Below are positions 52,550 through 60,150 of a stretch of 64,000 nt of DNA, piece by piece. The position numbers and the translations under genes were made by a program. The DNA is from an uncultured Collinsella sp. (GTDB lineage Bacteria > Actinomycetota > Coriobacteriia > Coriobacteriales > Coriobacteriaceae), in contig CAAEOE010000035.1 in assembly GCA_900757505.1 (NCBI GenBank), positions 1-64,000 on the forward strand. The letters run 5' to 3'. The stretch's first letter is position 1, and each line of letters begins with the position of its first letter. The notes under the pieces are model-generated. The model had not been told where the DNA came from. It ran no database searches and saw only the letters and a program-made list of their open reading frames with translations.

Positions 52550-53278
52550 ATGATCTATTACGTCGAGGACGATGACAACATCAGGGATTTGACGGTCTAT
52601 GCGCTGCGCAAGCAGGGGATCGAGGCCGAGGGCTTTTCGTGCGATGGTGAGTTTAAGGCTGCTGTGGCGCGACGGGTGCCCGATGCTGTCCTGCTCGACA
52701 TCATGTTGCCCGATACCGATGGCCTGGCAATTATGCGTCGCCTGCGTGCCGACCGCCTGACGGCGACGGTGCCCATCATGATGCTTACTGCCAAGGACAC
52801 CGAGCTCGACAAGGTGATGGCGCTCGATGGCGGTGCCGACGATTACCTGACTAAGCCGTTTTCGCTCATGGAGCTTGCGAGCCGTTGCCGCGCACTGCTG
52901 CGTCGCGGCGGCATGGTCAAGCAGGCGAGCGATGTGCTCAGTGTGGGCGACATCGTGCTCTCGCCCAGCCATCGCGAGGTGACCGTTGCCGGCGAGCCGC
53001 TTAAGCTCACCCTGCGCGAGTTCGACCTGCTTGAGTATCTCATGCGCAAGCCCGGCGTGGTCTTTACCCGCGAGTCGTTGCTGCAGAGCGTGTGGGGCTG
53101 GGACTTCGACGGCGGTTCGCGCACCGTTGACGTGCACGTGCAGACGCTTCGCCAAAAACTGGGCGAGCATGCCAGCGCCATCGAGACCGTGCGCGGCGTG
53201 GGCTACCGCTTGGCTGAGCCTTCTGCCGGTGATGGTGCCGAAGGTGACGACACCGCGTCCACCGCATCGGAGGAGTAA
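52550..53278 (+). CDS. OmpR/PhoB-family response regulator (PhoB-like)
   Basis: A 242-residue regulator. The receiver has Asp50 in VLLDIMLPDTDG, Thr in MLTAKD and Lys in LTKPF. The winged-helix domain carries TLREFDLLEYLMRKPGVVFTRESLL and SRTVDVHVQTLRQKLG, typical of PhoB-like proteins. An acidic tail ends the protein. ATG 52550 is chosen for AAAGGGG upstream; ATG 52526 is less likely. Adjacent pstB suggests phosphate starvation control. Confidence 0.92.
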   Translation: MIYYVEDDDNIRDLTVYALRKQGIEAEGFSCDGEFKAAVARRVPDAVLLDIMLPDTDGLAIMRRLRADRLTATVPIMMLTAKDTELDKVMALDGGADDYLTKPFSLMELASRCRALLRRGGMVKQASDVLSVGDIVLSPSHREVTVAGEPLKLTLREFDLLEYLMRKPGVVFTRESLLQSVWGWDFDGGSRTVDVHVQTLRQKLGEHASAIETVRGVGYRLAEPSAGDGAEGDDTASTASEE

Positions 53279-53281
53279 CCC

Positions 53282-54706
53282 GTGGTCTTCGCCCCCCAGG
53301 GAAAACAAACGCTGTCGCACCGCGTTTTTGTGACGATCTTTGTTTGCGCCATGGCGGTTATCGTGGCGTTTACGGTGCTGGGTGCGTTCTTTGTGCAAAA
53401 CACCTTGGCGGATGCCACGAGTGCCAATCTGGCGCAGGAAACCGAGCTCATTGCTGCCGCCCTCGACGAGCAGCAGGAGCCCATCCCGTTCTTGCGTAGC
53501 CTCGATCGCGAGGACTTACGCATCACGCTGATTAACAAGGATGGATCGGTTGCCTACGACAACGAGGCGTCGCCTTCCACACTGCCCAACCATGGCGATC
53601 GCCCCGAGGTCATCGAGGCCTTTGAGAGTGGTTCGGGTTCCGCGGAGCGCGCAAGCTCTACACTCGACGAGATTATGCTGTATCGCGCCGTCACCCTTGA
53701 TAACGGCCAGGTCGTTCGCTTGGCGCAGGCCCAGCCTGGCGTTGCGGCGATTTTGCTGTCGATGCTGGCGCCGATGCTGCTTATCGCAGCAGCGGGTGCA
53801 GTACTCTCGTTTTTTATGGCGCGCCGTGAGTCCCGTGCCATCATCGCGCCGTTACAAGAGGTGGATTTGGATCACCCACGCCGTAGCTATGAGCACGCCT
53901 ATGCCGAGATGGTTCCCATGCTTGAGCGCATCGAGTCGCAGCGCCAGGAACTCAAGCGCCAAATGGCGGTGCTAGCGGACAACGACCGTATGCGCCGCGA
54001 GTTCACGGCGAATATCACCCATGAGCTCAAGACGCCGCTTACGGCGATTTCGGGCTATGCCGAGCTCATCGCAAATGGCATGGTCGAGGGCGAGGACGAC
54101 CTGCGCAACTTTGGCGGTCGCATCTATCGTGAGGCGGGCCGCTTGGCAGCGCTTGTCAACGACATCCTTACGCTGTCTAACTTGGACGAGGCCGAACGTG
54201 CAACTGAGGGCGAGGCGGTGCCCATTGGGTCCACGGAGCCTATTGAGCTCTCGCGTGTGATCTACGCGGTTGAACAGCGTCTTGAACAGGTTGCCCGTCA
54301 GGCGAATGTGACGATAAGTCATGAGACCAAGCCTGTGGTCATCGAAGGCGTGTCGCGCTTGGTCGACGAGCTCATCTATAATCTGGCAAGCAACGCCATC
54401 CGCTACAATCGACCCGGCGGTACGGTTACGCTGCAGTGCGGCACCAACGACGAAGGCCATCCGTTCCTCGCGGTCGCCGATACGGGAATCGGTATCGCGC
54501 CTGAAGAACAGGGCAAGGTATTTGAGCGGTTCTATCGCGTGGACAAGAGTAGGTCCAAGGCACGCGGCGGAACCGGCCTGGGGCTTGCCATTGTCAAGCA
54601 TGCGGCCCTGTATCATCATGCCACGCTCGATCTATCGAGCGAGTTGGGCGTGGGAACCACCATTACGGTGGCGTTTCCCATACAGCAGGAGGAGCCATTC
54701 GCATAG
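53282..54706 (+). CDS. Membrane sensor histidine kinase (PhoR-like)
   Basis: A 474-residue kinase. Two membrane helices (VFVTIFVCAMAVIVAFTVLGAFF and ILLSMLAPMLLIAAAGAVLSFF) flank an extracytoplasmic domain of about 110 residues. The phospho-acceptor His lies near residue 247 in ANITHELKTPLTAISGYAEL. The ATPase has IYNLASNAIRYNRPGG, ADTGIGI and GGTGLGLAIVKH. GTG at 53282 is 3 bases past the regulator's stop, with GAGGAG overlapping that stop. The domain layout resembles PhoR. Confidence 0.93.
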   Translation: MVFAPQGKQTLSHRVFVTIFVCAMAVIVAFTVLGAFFVQNTLADATSANLAQETELIAAALDEQQEPIPFLRSLDREDLRITLINKDGSVAYDNEASPSTLPNHGDRPEVIEAFESGSGSAERASSTLDEIMLYRAVTLDNGQVVRLAQAQPGVAAILLSMLAPMLLIAAAGAVLSFFMARRESRAIIAPLQEVDLDHPRRSYEHAYAEMVPMLERIESQRQELKRQMAVLADNDRMRREFTANITHELKTPLTAISGYAELIANGMVEGEDDLRNFGGRIYREAGRLAALVNDILTLSNLDEAERATEGEAVPIGSTEPIELSRVIYAVEQRLEQVARQANVTISHETKPVVIEGVSRLVDELIYNLASNAIRYNRPGGTVTLQCGTNDEGHPFLAVADTGIGIAPEEQGKVFERFYRVDKSRSKARGGTGLGLAIVKHAALYHHATLDLSSELGVGTTITVAFPIQQEEPFA

Positions 54707-54730
54707 CGATACAACATAGATAATGATGTA

Positions 54731-54765
54731 GACGCCGCATCGGACTTTCGGGTGCGGCGTTGTTG
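54731..54765 (+). terminator. Probable terminator after the second kinase
   Basis: ACGCCGCATCGGA pairs with the downstream GGTGCGGCGT, followed by a weak TGTTGTG run. The rest of the gap up to 54901 is AT-rich promoter DNA of the polysaccharide operon. Confidence 0.55.
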
Positions 54766-54901
54766 TGCAATTTTACGATCGCTTCCGTCATTTTTACAGG
54801 AGAGCCTGTTTCTTATGTATAGAGTTTGGTCTCGGTAAAAAGATGCGATAACATACGGACAGTTTTGTCAATCCGAACTGGGGAAATGAAAGGCAAGCTG
54901 C

Positions 54902-55558
54902 ATGACCCTTCTCGAACTGTTCCAGCTGCTGAAGAAGCACCTCAAGCTGGTCATCACCCTTCCGGTGGTCTGCGCGATCGCCATGGGCATCGTGTCCTTC
55001 GCTGCGATGGACAACACCTATACCGCGACGACGAGCATGTACATTCTCGCCAAGACCGACGATAGCGGTCAGATGAGCTACAACGATCTCTCGGCGAGCC
55101 AGATGCTTTCCAACGATATCGCCACGCTGCTTGATAGCGATAGCGTCAAGAGCGGCGCCGCCAAAGAACTGGGCCTCACCGATCTGGATGACTACAAGGT
55201 GTCTGTTTCCTCCGAGACCACCACGCGTGTCATTACGCTTTCGGTTACCGGCACCGATGCCAAGGAGACGGCTGAGGTCGCAAAGGCCATGGCCAGCTCG
55301 GTGAGTACGGTCGCTCAGAACGTCGGCGCTGCCCAGAGCATCAACGTTATCGACGAGGCTAAGACCCCCGAAGCTCCCAGTGGCCCCAAGCGCACGCTGT
55401 ATATTGCCGTCGCGTTCCTCGCCGGTATCTTTATCGCAGTTGCCTATGTCGTTTTGGCAGACATGCTCAATACCCGCATTCGCGGTGCCGAAGAGGCAGA
55501 AGAGCTCCTAGGTATTCCCGTTGTTGGCCGAATTCCGGCTATGAAAGGTGGTAAATAG
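54902..55558 (+). CDS. Wzz/YveK-like polysaccharide co-polymerase
   Basis: Chain-length determinant and kinase activator of the exopolysaccharide system, 218 residues. Two transmembrane helices (LVITLPVVCAIAMGIVSFAAM and LYIAVAFLAGIFIAVAYVVLAD) flank an outside domain beginning YTATTSMYILAK. The Pro-rich motif before the second helix (KTPEAPSGPKR) is as in the family. A C-terminal cytoplasmic tail ends IPVVGRIPAMKG. The next gene starts 2 bases downstream. Confidence 0.9.
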   Translation: MTLLELFQLLKKHLKLVITLPVVCAIAMGIVSFAAMDNTYTATTSMYILAKTDDSGQMSYNDLSASQMLSNDIATLLDSDSVKSGAAKELGLTDLDDYKVSVSSETTTRVITLSVTGTDAKETAEVAKAMASSVSTVAQNVGAAQSINVIDEAKTPEAPSGPKRTLYIAVAFLAGIFIAVAYVVLADMLNTRIRGAEEAEELLGIPVVGRIPAMKGGK

Positions 55559-55560
55559 GC

Positions 55561-56298
55561 ATGGCTAAGGCAAAGAATACCGACAAGCTCGTTGTACAGA
55601 ATGCCGCCAAGACCCTTCTGGCCAACATCCGCTTTGCGAGCGTGGACGACCCCATTCGCACCATCACCGTTACCTCCTCGATTCCCAACGAGGGCAAGTC
55701 TACGGTTTCCATTAACCTTGCCCAGGCTATCGCCACGAGCGGCAAGTCCGTGCTCCTGGTCGAGGCCGATATGCGCCGCAGGTCTCTTTCCGATATGCTC
55801 GGCGTTCGTTCGCGCGGCGGACTCTATGCGGTCCTTTCCGAGCAGATCTCCATTGACCAGGCAATTGTCGAGACGGGTCAGAAGAACTTCTACTTCCTCG
55901 ATGCCGAGCCGCATATTCCCAATCCTGCCGACATCATCGTCTCTCACCGCTTTGCCAAGCTGGTAAAGGCATTGTCCGCCAAGTTCCAGTACGTCATCTT
56001 CGACGCTCCCCCGGTCGGCACCTTCATCGATGCTGCCGAGATCGCCAGTCTGACCGACGGCACGCTGTTCGTAGTGCGCGAGGACTTTACCAAGCGCGAA
56101 GAGGCGCTCAACGCTATCGGTCAGCTTAAGAAGTCCGAGAAGGTCAAGCTCATCGGTACCGTTATGAACTACTGCGAGACTGAGACCAGCGAGTACTACT
56201 ACTCCTACTACACCAAGGACGGTAAGAAGGTGAAGAAGGGCTCCGACGATCAGGGGACTTCCAAAAAGGGCATCTTCACCAACCGAGCAAACGTTTAG
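55561..56298 (+). CDS. BY-type tyrosine kinase (CpsD/CapB/YwqD-like)
   Basis: Cytoplasmic bacterial tyrosine kinase, 245 residues. Walker A SSIPNEGKSTVSINLAQA (about residue 40), Walker A' VLLVEADMRRRS, and Walker B YVIFDAPPVG are present. The Tyr cluster for autophosphorylation is EYYYSYYTKDGKK near the C-terminus. It acts with the upstream co-polymerase to set polysaccharide length and export. It follows that gene after 2 bases. Confidence 0.93.
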   Translation: MAKAKNTDKLVVQNAAKTLLANIRFASVDDPIRTITVTSSIPNEGKSTVSINLAQAIATSGKSVLLVEADMRRRSLSDMLGVRSRGGLYAVLSEQISIDQAIVETGQKNFYFLDAEPHIPNPADIIVSHRFAKLVKALSAKFQYVIFDAPPVGTFIDAAEIASLTDGTLFVVREDFTKREEALNAIGQLKKSEKVKLIGTVMNYCETETSEYYYSYYTKDGKKVKKGSDDQGTSKKGIFTNRANV

Positions 56299-56315
56299 TT
56301 GATTAAGGCTGACCT

Positions 56316-56966
56316 ATGCGTGACATTCATTGCCATATCTTGCCGGGTGTAGACGACGGCGCCGCCGATCTCGATGAGAGCTTGGCGATGCTCGAGGCTG
56401 CCAAGCGGGTCGGTGTAACCAGAATCGTTTGCACTCCTCACTGCCGTGATCCCTATTTTGATTACGACAAGATGTGGGATGCCTTTGAGCTGCTGCGTGA
56501 TAACGCTGACGGTTTTCCGCTCCAGATGGGCTTCGAGGTCAACCATCGAAAGCTCGTTGAGCTTGGTATCGATGCCGCGGAGCACTTGCATTTCGATGGA
56601 ACCAACGAGTTTCTGCTCGAGCTTTCGACGCATGCCGATGCGTATGCGTTTAGAGAGTACGAGAACACGATTTACGATTTGCAGTGCCGTGGCTACCAGG
56701 TGATCATCGCTCATCCTGAGCGCTATCGTGCGGTTCAAAAGGATGTAAGCGTGGCGGAGCGCCTGGTCGATATGGGCTGCAAGCTGCAGGCTTCGGCGGA
56801 CTTTATTGCCGGCGGTCGCTTTGGTCGCGAGAAAAAGCCGGCACAGCGCCTGTTCGATCAGAACCTGTACAGCTTCATCGCGAGCGATGCCCATAACGTG
56901 GGTCATTACGATTGCCTGGCGAAGGCTCGCGCGAAGTTTAGCGTGCGCGGAGCTCATTTTCGCTAA
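56316..56966 (+). CDS. PHP-type protein-tyrosine phosphatase (CpsB/CapC-like)
   Basis: Dephosphorylates the BY-kinase, 216 residues. The PHP metal sites are visible as DIHCHILPGVDDGA, CTPHCRDPYF, LQMGFEVNHR, VIIAHPERY and ASDAHNVG. It completes the co-polymerase/kinase/phosphatase triad. No glycosyltransferase, flippase or polymerase gene follows, so the biosynthetic genes lie elsewhere. Confidence 0.93.
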   Translation: MRDIHCHILPGVDDGAADLDESLAMLEAAKRVGVTRIVCTPHCRDPYFDYDKMWDAFELLRDNADGFPLQMGFEVNHRKLVELGIDAAEHLHFDGTNEFLLELSTHADAYAFREYENTIYDLQCRGYQVIIAHPERYRAVQKDVSVAERLVDMGCKLQASADFIAGGRFGREKKPAQRLFDQNLYSFIASDAHNVGHYDCLAKARAKFSVRGAHFR

Positions 56967-57005
56967 AATCTGTCCCTAACGTTCGCATTGAATGAAGGGG
57001 CAGCC

Positions 57006-57506
57006 ATGGATATTCAACTTAAGACGGGATGCTTTGATGACGCGGCGTTGGTGCGCCGCGTCGTTTTTATGGACGAGCAGGGCTACGAGAATGAGTTCGA
57101 CGCTATCGACGAGGATCCGAACTGCATTCATGTGACGCTCTATGTAGACGGCGAGCTTGCCGGTTGCTCGCGCGTGTTTCCCGAAGAGCTTGAGCGCGTG
57201 GCTGACGCAGAGGCCCCGGTGTTGCCGGCATGCGACATGGACGAAGGCGTTGCGGCGGGGGAGACCTACATTATGGGGCGCGTCGCAGTGCTGCCGGCTA
57301 TGCGTCGTCGCGGATTGGCGAGTGCGATCGTCGAGGCCAGTGATACGTGCGCGCGTGCTGCCGGCGCCAAGCTCATTAAGCTGCATGCGCAGGAATACGT
57401 GCTGCCGCTCTATGCCAAGGCGGGCTACACGCAGATTGCCCCGGTGGACTACGAAGACGAGGGCCAGCCCCATGCTTGGATGGCCAAGCGCGTAGATGGC
57501 AGATAG
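57006..57506 (+). CDS. GNAT-family N-acetyltransferase
   Basis: A 166-residue acetyltransferase. The acetyl-CoA motif is VAVLPAMRRRGLASAIVEAS, followed by IKLHAQEYVLPLYAKAGYTQI, typical of GNAT motif B and like ElaA-type members. Substrate unknown. AAGGGG lies 6 bases before ATG 57006. Confidence 0.88.
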   Translation: MDIQLKTGCFDDAALVRRVVFMDEQGYENEFDAIDEDPNCIHVTLYVDGELAGCSRVFPEELERVADAEAPVLPACDMDEGVAAGETYIMGRVAVLPAMRRRGLASAIVEASDTCARAAGAKLIKLHAQEYVLPLYAKAGYTQIAPVDYEDEGQPHAWMAKRVDGR

Positions 57507-57653
57507 GGACGTTCCTTTCCTGCCGGCAGTTTGGGACACTCCTTGGCAATTGGCGCATCAGAGCGCTCGGACATACAGTTTTTCGATTCCGTATGTATAT
57601 ATGCGCGCTAATGGGTTATAAAATCTAAGTCTGAACATAGCAGGTCTGCAATG

Positions 57654-57677
57654 CGGCTCGGGCAACCGGGCCGTTTT
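57654..57677 (+). terminator. Hairpin with T-run in the htpG leader
   Basis: CGGCTCGGGCAACCGGGCCG followed by TTTTT. A -10-like TATAAA lies upstream near 57617, so this could end the GNAT transcript or attenuate htpG. Confidence 0.5.
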
Positions 57678-57708
57678 TGCGGACGGGGGTAGCGCGAAAG
57701 GACTGCAC

Positions 57709-59733
57709 ATGCGTCAATTTAAGACCGAGAGCAAAAAACTGCTCGACCTCATGATCAACTCCATCTACACCAATAAGGAAATCTTCCTGCGCGAGCTTAT
57801 CTCCAACGCGAGCGATGCCGTCGACAAGCTCAACTTTAAGAGCCTGCAGGACCCGAGCGTCAAGCTCGACCAGGGCGACCTGGCTATTCGTGTTTCCTTT
57901 GATAAAGATGCCCGTACCATCACCATTTCGGATAACGGTATCGGCATGACCGCCGAGGAGCTCGAGCGCAATCTGGGCACCATCGCCCATTCCGGCTCCG
58001 AGGAGTTTAAGACTGAGAACGCCGAGCAGCAGGGTTCCGATGTCGACATCATCGGTCAGTTTGGCGTGGGTTTCTACTCCGCCTTTATGGTCGCCAGCCA
58101 CGTGAAGGTCGTCAGCCGCGCTTATGGCGAGGATATCGCCCACGTTTGGGAGTCCGACGGTCTTGAGGGCTACACCATCGAGGATGGCGAGCGTGCTGAG
58201 CACGGTACCGATGTCATCCTGACGCTGCGCGAGAACGAGAAGCTCGACGCCGACGGCGAGGCCGAGACCTACGATCGCTTCCTGACCGAGTGGGGCCTCA
58301 AGAGCCTGATTCAGCAGTACAGCAACTATGTGCGCTACCCGATTCAGATGATGGTGTCCAAGAGCCGCCAGAAGCCCAAGCCCGAGGATGCTGGCGATGA
58401 CTACACGCCCGAGTACGAGGACTACCAGGAGCTCGAGACCGTCAACTCAATGACGCCGATCTGGAAAAAGCGCAGCTCCGATGTCGAGCAGAAGGACTAC
58501 GACGAGTTCTACAAGTCAACGTTCCACGACTTTGACGATCCTGCACGCACCATCAGCTTCCATGCTGAGGGCACGCTCGAGTACGACGCCCTGCTGTTTG
58601 TGCCGGGCCGCGCCCCGTTCGATCTGTACAGCAAGGACTACGAGAAGGGCCTGGCGCTCTACAGCTCCAACGTGCTGATTATGGAGAAGTGCGACGACCT
58701 GCTGCCCGACTACTACAACTTTGTCCGTGGCGTCGTGGATTCCGCCGACGTGTCGCTCAACATCTCGCGCGAGACGCTGCAGCAGAACCGTCAGCTCAAG
58801 GCTATCGCCAAGCGTGTGGAAAAGAAGATTACCGCCGACCTTGAGGACATGCGCGACAACGACCGTGAGGCATACGAGAAGTTCTTTGAGAACTTTGGCC
58901 GCGGCCTTAAGTATGGCATCTACTCGAGCTACGGCATGAAGGCCGACGAGCTCGCCGACCTGCTGCTGTTCTGGTCTGCCAAGGAGCAGAAGATGATCAC
59001 CCTTGCCGAGTATGCCAAGGGCATGCCCGAGGGCCAGAAGGCAATCTACTATGCCGCCGGCGATTCGCGCGAGCGTCTGGCCAAGATGCCCGTCGTGAAG
59101 GGCGTGCTCGACCGCGGCTACGATGTACTGCTGCTGACGCAGGACGTGGATGAGTTCACCTTCCAGGCCATGCGTGAGTACGTGGCTGCCGATATGCCCA
59201 AGGTCTACGAGGATGACGCTGCTCGCGAGGCTGCCGAGAAGGCAGTTGCCGATGGTGCCGAGCCCGAGATCGGGGATCGTCACCTGGAGCTTAAGAACGT
59301 CGCGACCGGCGATCTTGACATGGCGACCGATGACGAGAAGAAGGAGGCCGAGGACGCCACCAAGGAAAACGAGGACCTCTTTAGCGCTATGAAGGAGGCA
59401 CTCGGTGACAAGGTCGAGAAAGTTGCCGTCTCCGCGCGCCTGACCGATGCCCCCGCTTGCATCACCACCGAGGGTCCGCTTTCGCTCGAGATGGAGAAGG
59501 TGCTCCAGAAGGGGCCCGAGGGCGCGCCCGACGGCATGCCCAAGAGCCAGCGCGTTCTCGAGCTCAACGCCAAGCACCCGGTCTTTGACAAGCTTGTCGC
59601 TGCCCAGAAGGCAGGTGACGCCGACAAGATCAAGCAGTACTCCGGCCTGCTCTACGATCAGGCCCTGCTGGTCGAGGGCATCCTCCCCGAGGACCCCGTT
59701 GCCTTCGCGGCGGCTGTTTGCAACTTGATGTAG
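57709..59733 (+). CDS. htpG: Chaperone protein HtpG (Hsp90)
   Basis: ATP-dependent cytosolic chaperone, 674 residues. The N-terminal GHKL ATPase has FLRELISNASDAVDKL, ISDNGIGMT, IAHSGS and GQFGVGFYSAF. The middle domain has the catalytic-loop Arg region and VDSADVSLNISRETLQQNR. The C-terminal dimerisation domain is present; an acidic segment (EKKEAEDATKENED) precedes it. GAAAGGA lies 6-8 bases before the ATG. A hairpin repeat element follows its stop. Confidence 0.96.
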   Translation: MRQFKTESKKLLDLMINSIYTNKEIFLRELISNASDAVDKLNFKSLQDPSVKLDQGDLAIRVSFDKDARTITISDNGIGMTAEELERNLGTIAHSGSEEFKTENAEQQGSDVDIIGQFGVGFYSAFMVASHVKVVSRAYGEDIAHVWESDGLEGYTIEDGERAEHGTDVILTLRENEKLDADGEAETYDRFLTEWGLKSLIQQYSNYVRYPIQMMVSKSRQKPKPEDAGDDYTPEYEDYQELETVNSMTPIWKKRSSDVEQKDYDEFYKSTFHDFDDPARTISFHAEGTLEYDALLFVPGRAPFDLYSKDYEKGLALYSSNVLIMEKCDDLLPDYYNFVRGVVDSADVSLNISRETLQQNRQLKAIAKRVEKKITADLEDMRDNDREAYEKFFENFGRGLKYGIYSSYGMKADELADLLLFWSAKEQKMITLAEYAKGMPEGQKAIYYAAGDSRERLAKMPVVKGVLDRGYDVLLLTQDVDEFTFQAMREYVAADMPKVYEDDAAREAAEKAVADGAEPEIGDRHLELKNVATGDLDMATDDEKKEAEDATKENEDLFSAMKEALGDKVEKVAVSARLTDAPACITTEGPLSLEMEKVLQKGPEGAPDGMPKSQRVLELNAKHPVFDKLVAAQKAGDADKIKQYSGLLYDQALLVEGILPEDPVAFAAAVCNLM

Positions 59734-59740
59734 TTAGGTA

Positions 59741-59885
59741 GTTACGCGGTTCTACGAACCGCGTAACGGCTCGACGCTGCAAACGCCCCTAAGCGGCAAT
59801 CTGACGTTCAATCGTCGGTCGCGTACCGAAGTACGCTTCCCTCCTCTTTCACGTCACCTTGCTCGCTTAGGGGCGTTTTCGCTGA
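59741..59885 (+). repeat. Large hairpin repeat element, copy after htpG
   Basis: The first hairpin is GTTACGCGGTT-CTACG-AACCGCGTAAC (59741-59767). The second pairs AAACGCCCCTAAGCG (59781-59795) with CGCTTAGGGGCGTTT (59864-59878), enclosing GACGT/ACGTC and an inner GCGTAC-CGAA-GTACGC. It matches the glmM copy in flanking text (GCTCGACGCTGCAAACG, GCGGCAATCTGACGTTCAAT, CACGTCACCTTGCTCGCTT). The paired positions that differ are compensated on the other arm. Confidence 0.85.
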
Positions 59886-60150
59886 CTTATGCTCAACCTG
59901 CGACGCTTTCGTGGTCCTAAGTAGTCATTGGGGACGTTCTTAAATGAATAGTTGGGCTGCTAATTTGTGCGGGTTGTGGTTTTGTGACCTGCTGAAATTT
60001 AAGATACTGTACAACTGTACGTTAACTCATCTTCGTAGTATATTGCTACCCGCAAAACTCAACACCATTGTGCTTTGAGACGTTAAAGCGCCTACTACAA
60101 TGGTTGTCGATAGTACGATTCGATTTAACGACAGGATGGATGGTCCAAGC
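59886..60150 (+). promoter_or_regulatory. Upstream region of the YhgE/Pip operon
   Basis: AT-rich intergenic DNA. A -10-like TATATT lies near 60038. Just before it is a direct repeat, ACTGTACAACTGTACG (about 60007-60022), which might be an operator. No gene is evident. Confidence 0.4.

Noticed and set aside
54813..54838. Tiny leader peptide (ATGTATAGAGTTTGG...) before the polysaccharide operon
   Set aside because: Seven codons only, no regulatory structure tied to it; the sequence is more likely part of the promoter.
57595..57708. CIRCE or HAIR heat-shock operator before htpG
   Set aside because: Neither TTAGCACTC-N9-GAGTGCTAA nor CTTGAGT-N7-ACTCAAG is present.
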